53,829 nt of DNA from Planctomycetaceae bacterium (GTDB taxonomy: Bacteria; Planctomycetota; Planctomycetia; Pirellulales; UBA1268). The notes below the pieces were generated by a model that was given only the letters and a program-made list of their open reading frames with translations, had not been told where the DNA came from and made no database searches. Location of the stretch: assembly GCA_947459185.1 (NCBI GenBank), contig CANHCU010000010.1, positions 1 through 53,829 on the forward strand, in the 5' to 3' direction. A program made the translations under genes and the position numbers. This document shows positions 43,101 through 51,086 of this stretch, in pieces (position 1 is the stretch's first letter; each line of letters starts with the position of its first letter).

Positions 43101-43495
43101 TTCTTCTTCGTCGTCACCCCTTGGCGTTTCACCTCTTCGGGGAGCTTGGCCAGTGCCACCGAGACCCGGTTCTGCGTGAGCACCTGCGCCTGATCGATGT
43201 CGGTGCCGAGCGTGAACGTGACATCGATCACGCTCTGGCCGTCGTTGGTACTCTTCGACGACAGATAGAGCATGTTCTCGACGCCGTTCACTTCCTGTTC
43301 GATCGGCGTGGTGACAGTGTCGGCCACCACCTGCGCGCTCGCGCCAGGATAAAAGGCCTGGATCGAGATCGTGGGCGGGGTGACATCGGGATACTGCGCC
43401 ACGGGCAGACCGAGGACCGCGACGGCGCCGAGGATCAGAATGACGACGGAAAGCACCGTCGCGAAGATCGGCCGGTCGATGAAGAAGTGCGACAT
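40118..43495 (-). CDS. RND efflux transporter permease, HAE1 (AcrB-like) family
   Basis: A 1125-residue inner-membrane pump subunit. It begins MSHFFIDRPIFATVLSVVI, the standard start, and shows GLPVAQYPDVTPP, VVLVFLQSWRATIIPMIAVPVSL, LAIGIVVDDAIVVVENVERW (motif D with paired Asp) and PVGFIPEQDKGFLVVN. It is about 75 residues longer than AcrB. The excess lies around residues 508-600 between TM6 and TM7, a hydrophobic insert (GLALIGGLFAIWLFEDLAV, LTLFAAGAVAGFAASPLV) that may add two to three helices. Proton-driven drug/solvent export is the family role. It follows the adaptor gene by 22 bases. Confidence 0.96.
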   Translation of the reverse strand: MSHFFIDRPIFATVLSVVILILGAVAVLGLPVAQYPDVTPPTISIQAFYPGASAQVVADTVTTPIEQEVNGVENMLYLSSKSTNDGQSVIDVTFTLGTDIDQAQVLTQNRVSVALAKLPEEVKRQGVTTKKKASSILLCVNLISPDGRYDQLYLSNYALLQVKDSLARLDGVGDVSFLGGRDYAMRVWLDPDKLASRGMTATDVVRALREQNVQVAAGQLGQPPAPAGIDFQLPINTTGRLPTAAEFADVIVKAGQPGSPAAGRDGYVTSGEIVRLSDVGRVELGAKSYDMSSRLDGRESITIAVFQRPGSNALATAAGVRQAMKKLATEFPAGLDHAIHYDTTQFVEESIHEVYKTLFEAVVLVFVVVLVFLQSWRATIIPMIAVPVSLVGTFAVMQLLGFSLNNLSLFGLVLAIGIVVDDAIVVVENVERWLSQGLSAREAAQRAMTEVAGPVIAIALVLCAVFVPTAFITGISGEFYRQFALTIAASTVISAFNSLSLSPALAAILFRGHEHGDAARSQPLPAAGLALIGGLFAIWLFEDLAVVRAGLAAAGVPNEWWVWAVRLTLFAAGAVAGFAASPLVNLLLASFFRLFNLFFDLTTGAYGAIVGLLLRLSIVVIAAYIGLMALTYYGFTTVPVGFIPEQDKGFLVVNAMLPDGASIERTEPVVARLTQAALDTPGVAHVISVSGYSLLTSTNLPNSGGMFVLLEPFARRTIDPSLRAGAIAGTLRKKFAEIEEAQVVTFPAPPVEGMGNTGGFKLQVRDRTGKGPAALEESVAALAEAAAAQPGLVGLFSGFRSSQPQLFVEVDRTKVKAQGIDLADVNQTLQIYLGGAYVNDFTAFGRNWQVTAQAEQQFRMRQSDIGRLKVRNAAGEMVPLSALVTVKESSGPSIVTHYNLYPSAELSGNTLPGTSSGDAIAILETLAGQPPAGKGLLPPGMDFEWTELSLQQILAGNTAAAVFVLGTVFVFLVLAAQYESWTLPFAIILIVPMCLLAAIAGLWIAGLDNNIFTQIGLVVLIGLAAKNAILIVEFARQREAEGVPRADAVLEAAKLRLRPILMTSLAFILGVVPLVLGKGAGAEMRVALGTAVFSGMLGVTVFGIFFTPVFYSVVMWFAGRPAGSR

Positions 43496-43517
43496 GAGGG
43501 GCTGCGTCAGGGCTGCG

Positions 43518-44696
43518 TCAGGGCTGCATCGGGGCCTCGGTGGGCCGAACGACGGCACCCTCGCGGGCCCGCTGCAGTCCGGTAATGACCACACGATCGG
43601 AGGCCGCGAGTCCATCCGCCACGACCCGCAGGCCGCCGTCGATGAACGTCGGCCTGACCGTCCGGTGCTCGATGCGGTTGTCCGACCCGACGACGGCAAC
43701 GTATTTCCGGCTCTGGTCCGTGCCGATCGCCCGGTCCACGACGAGCAGTGACGGCGTCGCTGACCCGAACGGCATCCGCACGCGGACAAACATGCCCGGG
43801 GCGATCAGCCCGTCGGGATTGGCCAGGATCGCGCGGCAGCGGACGGTGCCGGTGGCCGCCTTCACCGCCACGTCAACAAAGTCGAGAAGGCCCCGGTGCG
43901 GATAGCCCTCGTCGGTGACGAGCCCGACGTCTACCGGGATGGCGAGGTCTTTGATGTTCCGCCAGCCGTCGGCAGCCGCGCCGGCACGGCGATCAGCGAT
44001 CGCCCGTTCACGCGACAGCAGCAGCGACCGCTCGTCGGCATTGAACACGACATAGATCGGATCGGTGCTCACGACCACGGTCAGTGGCGTGGCCGAGCCA
44101 GTCGCCCCTGAGACCAAGTCTCCTACGGTCACCCGCCGCGTGCTGACCCGGCCCGTGAGCGGCGACTCGACGCGGCAGAAGCCGAGGTCGAGATCGGCCT
44201 GCGCGAGCGAGGCCCGAGCCTTGTCGAGCATCGCCTGCGACATGTCCCGCCGGGCCACGACGATCTCATACTGCTCCTGCGTGACGGCGGCCCGCGGCAG
44301 GAGCGACTTATTACGGATGACCTCGTTCTCCAGTTCCTTCAGCTCAGCGACCGATTTGGCCACCTCGGCGGCCGCCTGATCGCGGGCGATGCGGTATGGC
44401 CGGTCGTCGATGTCGAAGAGCGGGTTGCCGGCCTGCAGATTCTGCCCGTCGGCGAAATGGACCTTGGTGATGAAGCCGGAGACGCGGGCCTTGATCTCGA
44501 CCATCTCAACGGCCACGGCGTTGCCGGTGAACTCGACACATTCGGTCACCTCGCGGGCGACCGGCGTGGCGACGGTCACCGCCGGCGGTGGCACCTCCGC
44601 CAGCGGCGGCACCTGGCGGCCGCAGCCCAGGCAGACCAACAGCGTGCCGAAGGCGAAGGAGCGGCGGCGAAACCAACGTTGGGCGAAGTGCCGCAT
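43518..44696 (-). CDS. RND efflux periplasmic adaptor (membrane fusion) lipoprotein
   Basis: A 392-residue protein. N-terminal hydrophobic FGTLLVCLGC ends in a likely lipidated Cys25. The biotinyl-lipoyl-like half-motifs (VEIKARVSGFITKVHFADGQ and RVESPLTGRVSTRRVTVGDLV) flank a coiled-coil hairpin (about 110-175, rich in Ala/Glu/Lys). A beta-barrel and membrane-proximal domain follow (GMFVRVRMPFG). It should bridge the permease to an outer-membrane channel, whose gene is not nearby. It is the first gene of the operon and divergent from cardiolipin synthase. The start at 44696 gives the best signal; the longer frame to 44807 has no signal-like start. Confidence 0.95.
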   Translation of the reverse strand: MRHFAQRWFRRRSFAFGTLLVCLGCGRQVPPLAEVPPPAVTVATPVAREVTECVEFTGNAVAVEMVEIKARVSGFITKVHFADGQNLQAGNPLFDIDDRPYRIARDQAAAEVAKSVAELKELENEVIRNKSLLPRAAVTQEQYEIVVARRDMSQAMLDKARASLAQADLDLGFCRVESPLTGRVSTRRVTVGDLVSGATGSATPLTVVVSTDPIYVVFNADERSLLLSRERAIADRRAGAAADGWRNIKDLAIPVDVGLVTDEGYPHRGLLDFVDVAVKAATGTVRCRAILANPDGLIAPGMFVRVRMPFGSATPSLLVVDRAIGTDQSRKYVAVVGSDNRIEHRTVRPTFIDGGLRVVADGLAASDRVVITGLQRAREGAVVRPTEAPMQP

Positions 44697-44846
44697 TCCG
44701 GGAGATCCGATGGCGTTGAGCGGAGGAAAAACAGGGAACACTGTCGAGCATAGACCGGATCCCCGCCCATCCGCAATCAGCTGCTGTGCCGCGCCAACCG
44801 AAGCCACGTCGACGGCTGGCCATCAACCGATTACCTTCTCTCTATT

Positions 44847-46346
44847 ATGGATGAGATCGTGTCGCTTGCGTGGCGGTGGTGGCTCGTGCTCTGGCCGCAC
44901 GTGCTGGCCACCTCCATTCTCGCCATCAACATCGCCGCCTCGGCCCATGCGATCCTGGTCAAGCGCGACACCCGATCGACCATCGGCTGGGTCGGTCTGA
45001 TCTGGCTGTCGCCCGTCTTCGGCGCCATCGCGTATGCCGTGCTGGGCGTCAACCGGATCCGCTCACGGGCCGGCCAACTGCGAGCCGGCCAACTCGCGGT
45101 GACCCATGAACTCCAGGCGGCAGTGCCCTCACGCCAGCGGCTCGATGCTGCGATCGGCCCCGACCACGCCCCCCTGCGGTCGCTGGCCACGCTCGTCGGT
45201 GAGGTGACGGGCCGGCCCCTCGTGGACGGCAACCAGATCGAGCCGCTGATCGGCGGCGATGAGGCCTATCCCCGGATGCTCGCCGCGATCGATGCCGCCA
45301 CCCGCAGCATCGGCATGGCCTCCTATATCTTCGACAACGACCCCACGGGAAAGCTCTTCGCCGCGGCACTCGCCCGCGCTGCGAACCGCGGCGTCGAGGT
45401 CCGCGTGCTCGTAGACGGCATCGGCTCACGGTACACGTGGCCCTCCATCATCGGCGTGCTGACGGAGCAGGGCGTGCGAGTCGATCGGTTTCTGCCCACG
45501 AGCGTGCCGATCTACTTTCCCTACGCCAACCTCCGCAACCATCGCAAGATCCTCGTCGTTGACGGTGCGATCGGCTTTACCGGCGGCCTCAACATTCGCG
45601 ACGGCTGCTGGCTTTCCCACCAGCCCCGGCATCCCGTCCGCGATATGCACTTCGAGCTCCGCGGTCCGGTCGTCACGCAGCTGCTCGAGGTGTTTGCGGA
45701 GGACTGGGCCTTCGCCGCCGACGAGGTTCTCGTGGGCGATGGTGCGACCCCCGAGGCCAACGCCGTCTGGTCGCCCAGCCTCAGCGTCGCCGGCGGGATG
45801 CTGGCCCGCGGCATCCGCTATGGACCCGACGACCCCGACATCGGGCGGATCAAGCTCGTGCTCGTGGGGGCGTTGGCCGCAGCGCAGAAATCGGTGCGGA
45901 TTATGACGCCCTATTTTCTGCCCGACGATGCCGTCTGCCAGGCGCTCGACGTGGCGGCGATGCGGGGCGTCACCGTTGACATCGTGCTGCCAGACGAAAA
46001 CAACCTGGCGCTTGTCAGCTGGGCCTCGACGGCGCTGCTCTGGCAGGTGCTCGGCCGGGGCTGCAACGTCTGGATGTCACCGCCGCCTTTCGACCACACC
46101 AAGCTGATGGTCGTGGACGGTGCCTGGGCGTTGTTTGGCAGCGGCAACTGGGACGACCGCAGCATGCGGCTGAACTTCGAGTTCAACGTGGAGACATACG
46201 ACCGGGCGCTGGCGGAGAGCCTCGACCGGCAGATCACGGCCGTGATCGCCCAGTCCCGCCGCAAAACCCTGGCCGAGGTGGACGGCCGCAGCCTGCCGAT
46301 CCGCCTCCGCGACGGCATCGCCCGGCTCTTCTCGCCCTATTTGTGA
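44847..46346 (+). CDS. cls: Cardiolipin synthase (phospholipase D superfamily)
   Basis: A 499-residue membrane enzyme. Two N-terminal helices (about 10-33 and 42-65) precede two HKD motifs: NHRKILVVDGAIGFTGG with His232, and FDHTKLMVVDGAWALFGSGNWDDRS with His417. It joins phosphatidylglycerol molecules, or related substrates, to form cardiolipin. SVPIYFPYANLRNHRK and SAIMSYIF-like FDNDP segments fit the ClsA type with the PLDc_N domain. No ribosome-binding site is obvious before the ATG. It is upstream of mtnB (82-base gap) on the same strand but is probably an independent transcript. Confidence 0.94.
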   Translation: MDEIVSLAWRWWLVLWPHVLATSILAINIAASAHAILVKRDTRSTIGWVGLIWLSPVFGAIAYAVLGVNRIRSRAGQLRAGQLAVTHELQAAVPSRQRLDAAIGPDHAPLRSLATLVGEVTGRPLVDGNQIEPLIGGDEAYPRMLAAIDAATRSIGMASYIFDNDPTGKLFAAALARAANRGVEVRVLVDGIGSRYTWPSIIGVLTEQGVRVDRFLPTSVPIYFPYANLRNHRKILVVDGAIGFTGGLNIRDGCWLSHQPRHPVRDMHFELRGPVVTQLLEVFAEDWAFAADEVLVGDGATPEANAVWSPSLSVAGGMLARGIRYGPDDPDIGRIKLVLVGALAAAQKSVRIMTPYFLPDDAVCQALDVAAMRGVTVDIVLPDENNLALVSWASTALLWQVLGRGCNVWMSPPPFDHTKLMVVDGAWALFGSGNWDDRSMRLNFEFNVETYDRALAESLDRQITAVIAQSRRKTLAEVDGRSLPIRLRDGIARLFSPYL

Positions 46347-46428
46347 TAGGTCGGGGGAGCCCGACCGGAGCCAAGCCACTTTTCATGGCTCGTTGTCATG
46401 GCGAAGCTCGCACCGTAAATTCGGCCCC

Positions 46429-47121
46429 ATGGCAACCCTCCATCTTTTCGACCCCGCCGCCGACACCGTTGACCAACTGCGGGCGATCGGCCGGGAATTC
46501 CACGGCCGATCGTGGTCGCTCGGCACGAGCAGCAACTACAGCGTGGTCGTCTCCCGCGACCCGCTCGAACTCCTCATCACCGCCAGCGGCAAGGACAAGT
46601 CGGCCCTCGGCCCGAACGACTTTGTCCGCGTCGATGCAGATGGCCGCGTGATTGACGGCTCGACGCGGAAGTCCTCCGCCGAGACGCTCCTCCACTGCCT
46701 GATCGCCGAACTCGTGCCAGCGCTTGGCGGCGTCCCCGTGGGGGCAGTGCTCCACACGCATTCCGTGTGGAGCACCATTCTCTCTCGCGCCGACCTTCCC
46801 GCGGGCAGCCTTCGCATCGAAGGCTACGAGATGCTCAAGGGTCTCGAGGGGATCGGCACCCACGATACGTTCGAGGAGGTGCCGATCTTTGCCAATGGAC
46901 AGGACATGACCGAACTGTCGGGCCGGATCCGCGACCGCTTCACCGCGGCCGACTGGAGCAACCCGAAGCGGCCGCCCTGTCACGGCTTTTTGCTCTCTGG
47001 GCACGGTCTCTACACTTGGGGCCAGACCCTCGCCGAGGCCCGCCGTCACATCGAGATCCACGAGTTTCTCTTCGAGGTGGTCGCCCGCAGCCGGATGCTC
47101 GCGGCGGCCACGCGTCCGTAG
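46429..47121 (+). CDS. mtnB: Methylthioribulose-1-phosphate dehydratase
   Basis: A 230-residue class II aldolase-fold enzyme of methionine salvage. It dehydrates 5-methylthioribulose-1-phosphate. Motifs are SWSLGTSSNYSVVVS, ITASGKDKSALGPNDFV, VGAVLHTHSVWST with zinc-binding His residues, and FLLSGHGLYTWGQTLAEARRH with further ligand candidates. Start 46429 (MATLHLFDP) is preferred to 46393. It begins a run mtnB-mtnD-mtnC, all on the plus strand. The dehydratase product goes on to the enolase-phosphatase and the dioxygenase encoded downstream. mtnA and mtnK/mtnN are not in the window. Confidence 0.95.
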   Translation: MATLHLFDPAADTVDQLRAIGREFHGRSWSLGTSSNYSVVVSRDPLELLITASGKDKSALGPNDFVRVDADGRVIDGSTRKSSAETLLHCLIAELVPALGGVPVGAVLHTHSVWSTILSRADLPAGSLRIEGYEMLKGLEGIGTHDTFEEVPIFANGQDMTELSGRIRDRFTAADWSNPKRPPCHGFLLSGHGLYTWGQTLAEARRHIEIHEFLFEVVARSRMLAAATRP

Positions 47122-47166
47122 CACGATTCACGTGCGGCACCAGCACCCCAGCGAAAGGGAATCAGC

Positions 47167-47736
47167 ATGGCGATCGTCACCGTCCCCGCCGAGTCGCGGA
47201 AGATCACCGAGCCGGCCGAGATCACGTCGTTCCTGAAAAGCCAGGGCATCGATTACAGCGTCTGGCCGCTCGCGGACCGCGTCGATCCGGCAGCACCCGC
47301 CGCCGAGATTCTCGCCGCTTACGATCCCGAGATCGCGGAACTGAAGCGGCGTGGCGGCTTCGTCACCGCCGACGTCATCGATGTCTACCCCGACACGCCC
47401 AACCTCGACACGATGCTCGCGAAATTCAGTAAGGAGCACACGCACACCGAAGACGAGGTGCGTTTCATCCTGCAGGGCAGGGGGGTGTTTCACATCAACC
47501 CGATCAACGGCCCGGTCTATGCGATCGAGGTCTGGGCGGGCGACATGATCAGCGTGCCGCTGGGCACCCGGCACTGGTTCGACCTCTGCACCGATCGCCG
47601 CATTCGTGCCATCCGGCTGTTCCAGGACACGAGCGGTTGGACGCCCCACTATCTCGAGGATGGCGTCCATGCCGGCTACGAGCCGCTCTGCATGGGGCCG
47701 GCGTGGATCGCCGGCGAGGGAAGGGCAGCATCGTGA
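47167..47736 (+). CDS. mtnD: Acireductone dioxygenase (1,2-dihydroxy-3-keto-5-methylthiopentene dioxygenase)
   Basis: A 189-residue cupin. [10 protein letters not shown] supplies His91, His93 and Glu97, and GTRHWFD supplies His136, the full metal set of acireductone dioxygenase. With iron it makes the keto acid precursor of methionine and formate; with nickel it makes methylthiopropionate and CO, and sequence does not tell which metal is used here. AAGGGA lies just upstream of the ATG. The 3' end overlaps the mtnC start by GTGA. It follows mtnB after 45 bases. Confidence 0.96.
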   Translation: MAIVTVPAESRKITEPAEITSFLKSQGIDYSVWPLADRVDPAAPAAEILAAYDPEIAELKRRGGFVTADVIDVYPDTPNLDTMLAKFSKEHTHTEDEVRFILQGRGVFHINPINGPVYAIEVWAGDMISVPLGTRHWFDLCTDRRIRAIRLFQDTSGWTPHYLEDGVHAGYEPLCMGPAWIAGEGRAAS

Positions 47737-48446
47737 TCGTCTTCGGAGGCCGGGGCATCCTGCTCGACGTCGAGGGCACCACCTCGTCGATTTCGTTCGT
47801 CTATGACGTGTTGTTTGCGTTCGCGCGAAAGCATGTCGGCGAGTTCCTCTGGCAGCAGCGGCTCGATCCCACCGTGCAGACCGCCGCTGCGGCGCTGGCC
47901 GTCGAGGCCGGCGCCGCCGATGCCGCGATCGTCGATCCCGACGGTGCGACGCGGCTGGCTTTGGCCGCCATCGATCTCATGAACCGCGACGTGAAGAGCA
48001 CACCGCTCAAGGCGCTGCAGGGCATGATCTGGCGAAATGGCTTCGAGTCGGGAGAACTCGTCTCGCACGTGTTCGACGACGTGCCGGAGACACTCGCCCA
48101 GTGGGCGGATTCAGGGCTCGATGTGCGGATCTATTCCTCCGGCTCGATCGATGCCCAGAAGCTCTTCTTCGGCCACACGGCCGCCGGCAACCTCACCCCC
48201 CACCTCCGCGGCCACTACGACACCACCACCGGCCCGAAGCGGGAGCCGGCCAGCTACCGGGCAATCGCGGCCGACATGGGAATGGAGCCTCGCGAGATCC
48301 TCTTCATCAGCGACATCGGAGAAGAACTCGATGCCGCGAGGCAGGCCGGCATGGCCACGGCGTTGGCCATTCGCCCGGGCAACCGCGACCCGGGCGGCCG
48401 GCTCGAACACGAATCGCTCGAGTCGTTCGCCGAGATCGTGATCTGA
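47733..48446 (+). CDS. mtnC: Enolase-phosphatase E1
   Basis: A 237-residue HAD-type enzyme that enolises and dephosphorylates 2,3-diketo-5-methylthiopentyl-1-phosphate. [20 protein letters not shown] is the E1 signature with the Asp nucleophile. [13 protein letters not shown] is motif II, and [17 protein letters not shown] holds the metal-binding acids. No ATG fits: the start is most likely the GTG at 47733, which overlaps the mtnD stop (GTGA) and puts [15 protein letters not shown] at the N-terminus. Annotation tools that demand ATG would miscall this start. Confidence 0.93.
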   Translation: MIVFGGRGILLDVEGTTSSISFVYDVLFAFARKHVGEFLWQQRLDPTVQTAAAALAVEAGAADAAIVDPDGATRLALAAIDLMNRDVKSTPLKALQGMIWRNGFESGELVSHVFDDVPETLAQWADSGLDVRIYSSGSIDAQKLFFGHTAAGNLTPHLRGHYDTTTGPKREPASYRAIAADMGMEPREILFISDIGEELDAARQAGMATALAIRPGNRDPGGRLEHESLESFAEIVI

Positions 48447-48497
48447 GACCGCCGCAACTGCATCGCGAACTTCCGCCACCCATGCTGACCCCCTCCG

Positions 48498-49709
48498 ATG
48501 CACACTGAGCCGGCGACGCCGCCCACCGCCACCGAGATCCGCTGCGCCGTGGCCGCCTCGACGGCTGAGCAGATCAACGATGCCATCCGCGAGGCAGCCG
48601 ACGCCGCTGCCCGGCAGCTTGGCGGCGACGCAGATATCGCCGTGGTCTTTCTGTCGAGTAGCTACGGTGCCGCCATCCAGCCCGCGATGGAGGGGCTGAG
48701 CGATGTGCTGCGGGCGCAGACGGTGATCGGCACGACCGCCGAGTCGGTGCTCGCCGCCGGTGTCGAATATGAATCAGGCCCCGCAGTGGCCGTCTGGCTC
48801 GCCCGACTGCCAGGGGCCTGCGTGGTGCCCTTTGCGCTCGAATACACGCAGACGCCGGATGGTGGCATGTTCGTGGGCTGGCCCTCCGTGCTCGACGGCA
48901 GTTGGCCCGACAACGCCGCGATCGTGCTGTTGGCCGACCCGTTTTCCTTCCCTGTGGACGCGCTCATCCGCCGGGTCGAGGAGGATCACCCCGGCGTGCC
49001 GATCGTGGGCGGCATGGCGAGCGGCGGCTACCAGCCCGGCAGCAATACGCTTGTCGTCGGCTCGCGATCGTATGACTCGGGCGCTGTGGGCTTCTTGATT
49101 GGCGGAGCGGCGCGGATCCGGCCGGTCGTGTCGCAAGGCTGCCGACCGATCGGCAGGCCGCTGGTGATCACGAAGTCCGAGGAGAACGTCATCGTCGAGT
49201 TGGGTGGGAGGCCTGCGCTGGAGCGGCTCCGCGAAGTGTATGGTGAACTCGATCCTGCCGACCGCGAACTCGTCCGCAGTTCGCTCCATGTCGGACGCGT
49301 GGCCAGCGAATACCAAGACCACTTCCAGCGGGGCGACTTCCTCGTGCGAAACGTCGTCGGCGCCGACCCCGATTCCGGCGTGATCGCGGTGGGCGATCTC
49401 GTCCGCACGGGCCAGACGATCCAATTCCACGTCCGCGATGCAAAGAGCGCCCACGACGATCTGGCGGCTCTGCTGGCCCGTGAGCAGGACCGCGGCGCGG
49501 CGCCGGTCGGCGCCCTTGTCTTCAGCTGCAATGGCCGCGGCACGCGGCTATTCACGGAGCCCAGCCACGACGCCCGCTGCCTGCAGGACACCATCGGCCC
49601 TATCCCGGCCGCAGGGTTCTTCGCACAGGGAGAGATCGGCCCGATCGGCCGCCGCAACTGCCTGCACGGCTTCACCGCCAGCATCGCACTCTTCGAAGCG
49701 GGCGAATGA
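48498..49709 (+). CDS. FIST N/C domain protein
   Basis: A 403-residue protein. The N-terminal FIST part is visible in ADIAVVFLSSSYGAAIQP and VIGTTAESVLAAGVEYESGP. The C-terminal FIST_C part is visible in VGALVFSCNGRGTRLFTEPSHDA and PAAGFFAQGEIGPIGRRNCLHGFTASIALF. FIST domains are sensory modules proposed to bind small ligands such as amino acids. In many bacteria they sit in signalling proteins; here the protein is stand-alone, without output or membrane domain. It follows mtnC by 51 bases on the same strand. A role linked to methionine salvage would be speculation. Confidence 0.92.
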   Translation: MHTEPATPPTATEIRCAVAASTAEQINDAIREAADAAARQLGGDADIAVVFLSSSYGAAIQPAMEGLSDVLRAQTVIGTTAESVLAAGVEYESGPAVAVWLARLPGACVVPFALEYTQTPDGGMFVGWPSVLDGSWPDNAAIVLLADPFSFPVDALIRRVEEDHPGVPIVGGMASGGYQPGSNTLVVGSRSYDSGAVGFLIGGAARIRPVVSQGCRPIGRPLVITKSEENVIVELGGRPALERLREVYGELDPADRELVRSSLHVGRVASEYQDHFQRGDFLVRNVVGADPDSGVIAVGDLVRTGQTIQFHVRDAKSAHDDLAALLAREQDRGAAPVGALVFSCNGRGTRLFTEPSHDARCLQDTIGPIPAAGFFAQGEIGPIGRRNCLHGFTASIALFEAGE

Positions 49710-49793
49710 ACTGCGGGCGGGACGCCATTCTGCCATTGCCCCGTGGATGCCGCCTGCCTACCGTCCCACCTTCCCGAACAGGAGACGGTGCGC

Positions 49794-50198
49794 ATGCGAA
49801 TTCGCTGGCTGGGCGACACGGGTGACAGATGGGTCGTGGCCGTGTTGCCGATCGGCGCAGCGTGCCTGCTCGTAGCCGCCGGCTGCGCCCACCATCGGGC
49901 TGATCAATATGCCTACGCGCCGCCCTACGCCCCACCCGTCTATCCGCAGCCACAGGTTCAGATGCCTGCCCAGCCGGCCGGTTATGCCGCGGCCCCCGGT
50001 GGCGTTCCAGCAGGAGCTGTGCCGGTGGCCGGCCTGCCTGCTGGGTCGACGCAGGCCGGCACGGTTGTGCCGGCTGTGGGTGGCGAGTGTCCGCCGTGCG
50101 TTGACGGCACGCAGGGTGTGGTGGTCAGCTCTGGTGCCATGCCCGTCACCATGATCGATGGGGGTGGCCAGACGCCCCCGTGCCCGCCCGGTCCGTAA
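49794..50198 (+). CDS. Small proline/glycine-rich lipoprotein
   Basis: A 134-residue protein. ACLLVAAGC is a good lipobox with the lipidated Cys at about 31. The mature part is low-complexity: Tyr/Ala/Pro-rich (YAYAPPYAPPVYPQPQVQ), then Gly/Val/Pro-rich, with two Cys in GGECPPCVDG. No enzymatic motif exists. Such tails suggest a cell-surface or cell-wall-associated anchor. Start 49794 has AGGAG ten bases upstream; an upstream frame from 49743 is less likely. The gene lies 84 bases after the FIST gene and 87 before the methyltransferase. Confidence 0.78.
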   Translation: MRIRWLGDTGDRWVVAVLPIGAACLLVAAGCAHHRADQYAYAPPYAPPVYPQPQVQMPAQPAGYAAAPGGVPAGAVPVAGLPAGSTQAGTVVPAVGGECPPCVDGTQGVVVSSGAMPVTMIDGGGQTPPCPPGP

Positions 50199-50285
50199 AA
50201 GTTTCGAAAGCCACTGTGACTTGACGAGTCGTCGTATGATGTGGCTTGGTGTCACTCACGCCGTCAGCGGTGGAGACTCAAAGCC

Positions 50286-51086
50286 TTGTCACTCTGGTCG
50301 ATTCCCCGTGCGCGGCAGCCCGAATTGATGGATGACCCGGCACTGCCGGCCGCCGACCACATGCATGCCCTGGATGCCCTCGCCCGCATCAACATGCTGT
50401 CGCTCACGTCGTCTCAGGTCGTCAGGGCAATCAGCCGAATGCACGCCGGCCGTGGTCCGCACCAGCGATCTGCGGGGCAGGATGGTCGGCCTTTCCAGGT
50501 TGTGGACGTCGCCTGCGGCGGCGGCGACGTGACGGTCGCGATGGCCCGCAGGCTCAGCCGTAGGCCGCGGTCATGGACTGCCGACGGGCGGGCCGTGCAC
50601 GTGATGGGGCTGGACAAGAGCCCTCGCGCGGTCGCCCGCGCCGAACTGTTTTCGCAGAACCGCGTCGGGACTGCCCGCGTGTCCTTTGCGGTGCACGACA
50701 TCCTCGCCAATGCCTGTCCGCCCTGCGACATCGCCACCGTCTCGCTCTTTCTGCACCATCTGGATGACGACGACGCAGTCCACGTGCTTGCCTCACTGGC
50801 AGGGGCCGCCCGGATCGGCATCGTGGCGTCGGACCTGCTGCGGAACGCGACGGGGCTCACTCTCGCCGTGGTCGGCACGGCCGTACTGTCGCGGTCGCGT
50901 GTGGCCCGCGTGGATGGCCCGCTCTCCGTGCGGGCCGCCCGCACACCCGCCGAATACCGGGTGCTGCTCGACCGGGCCGGCCTCCGCGGGGCAACCATTC
51001 ACCGCGCCTGGCCGCAGCGGGCGATCCTCGCCTGGACGCGCCCTGCCGACCAGCCGGCGCCAGTCACCATGGAGGGCACCCTATGA
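50286..51086 (+). CDS. SAM-dependent methyltransferase of the polyketide-associated type
   Basis: About 266 residues. FQVVDVACGGGDVTVAMARRL is the SAM-binding motif I, and FLHHLDDDDAVHVL follows the usual post-motif pattern. The N-terminal RARQPELMDDPALP, with LARINMLS, resembles methyltransferases that in planctomycetes accompany a type III polyketide synthase and a FAD-dependent oxidoreductase. Only the oxidoreductase is next to it here. No ATG fits the conserved N-terminus. TTG at 50286, with GGAG ten bases upstream, is the best guess; GTG at 50241 is the alternative. The 3' end overlaps the next gene as ATGA. Confidence 0.82.
   Translation: MSLWSIPRARQPELMDDPALPAADHMHALDALARINMLSLTSSQVVRAISRMHAGRGPHQRSAGQDGRPFQVVDVACGGGDVTVAMARRLSRRPRSWTADGRAVHVMGLDKSPRAVARAELFSQNRVGTARVSFAVHDILANACPPCDIATVSLFLHHLDDDDAVHVLASLAGAARIGIVASDLLRNATGLTLAVVGTAVLSRSRVARVDGPLSVRAARTPAEYRVLLDRAGLRGATIHRAWPQRAILAWTRPADQPAPVTMEGTL

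Noticed and set aside
40805-43585. A 926-codon plus-strand open frame opposite the RND transporter
   Set aside because: The opposite strand encodes an unmistakable RND permease; the plus frame is His/Arg/Asp-rich shadow text without motifs.
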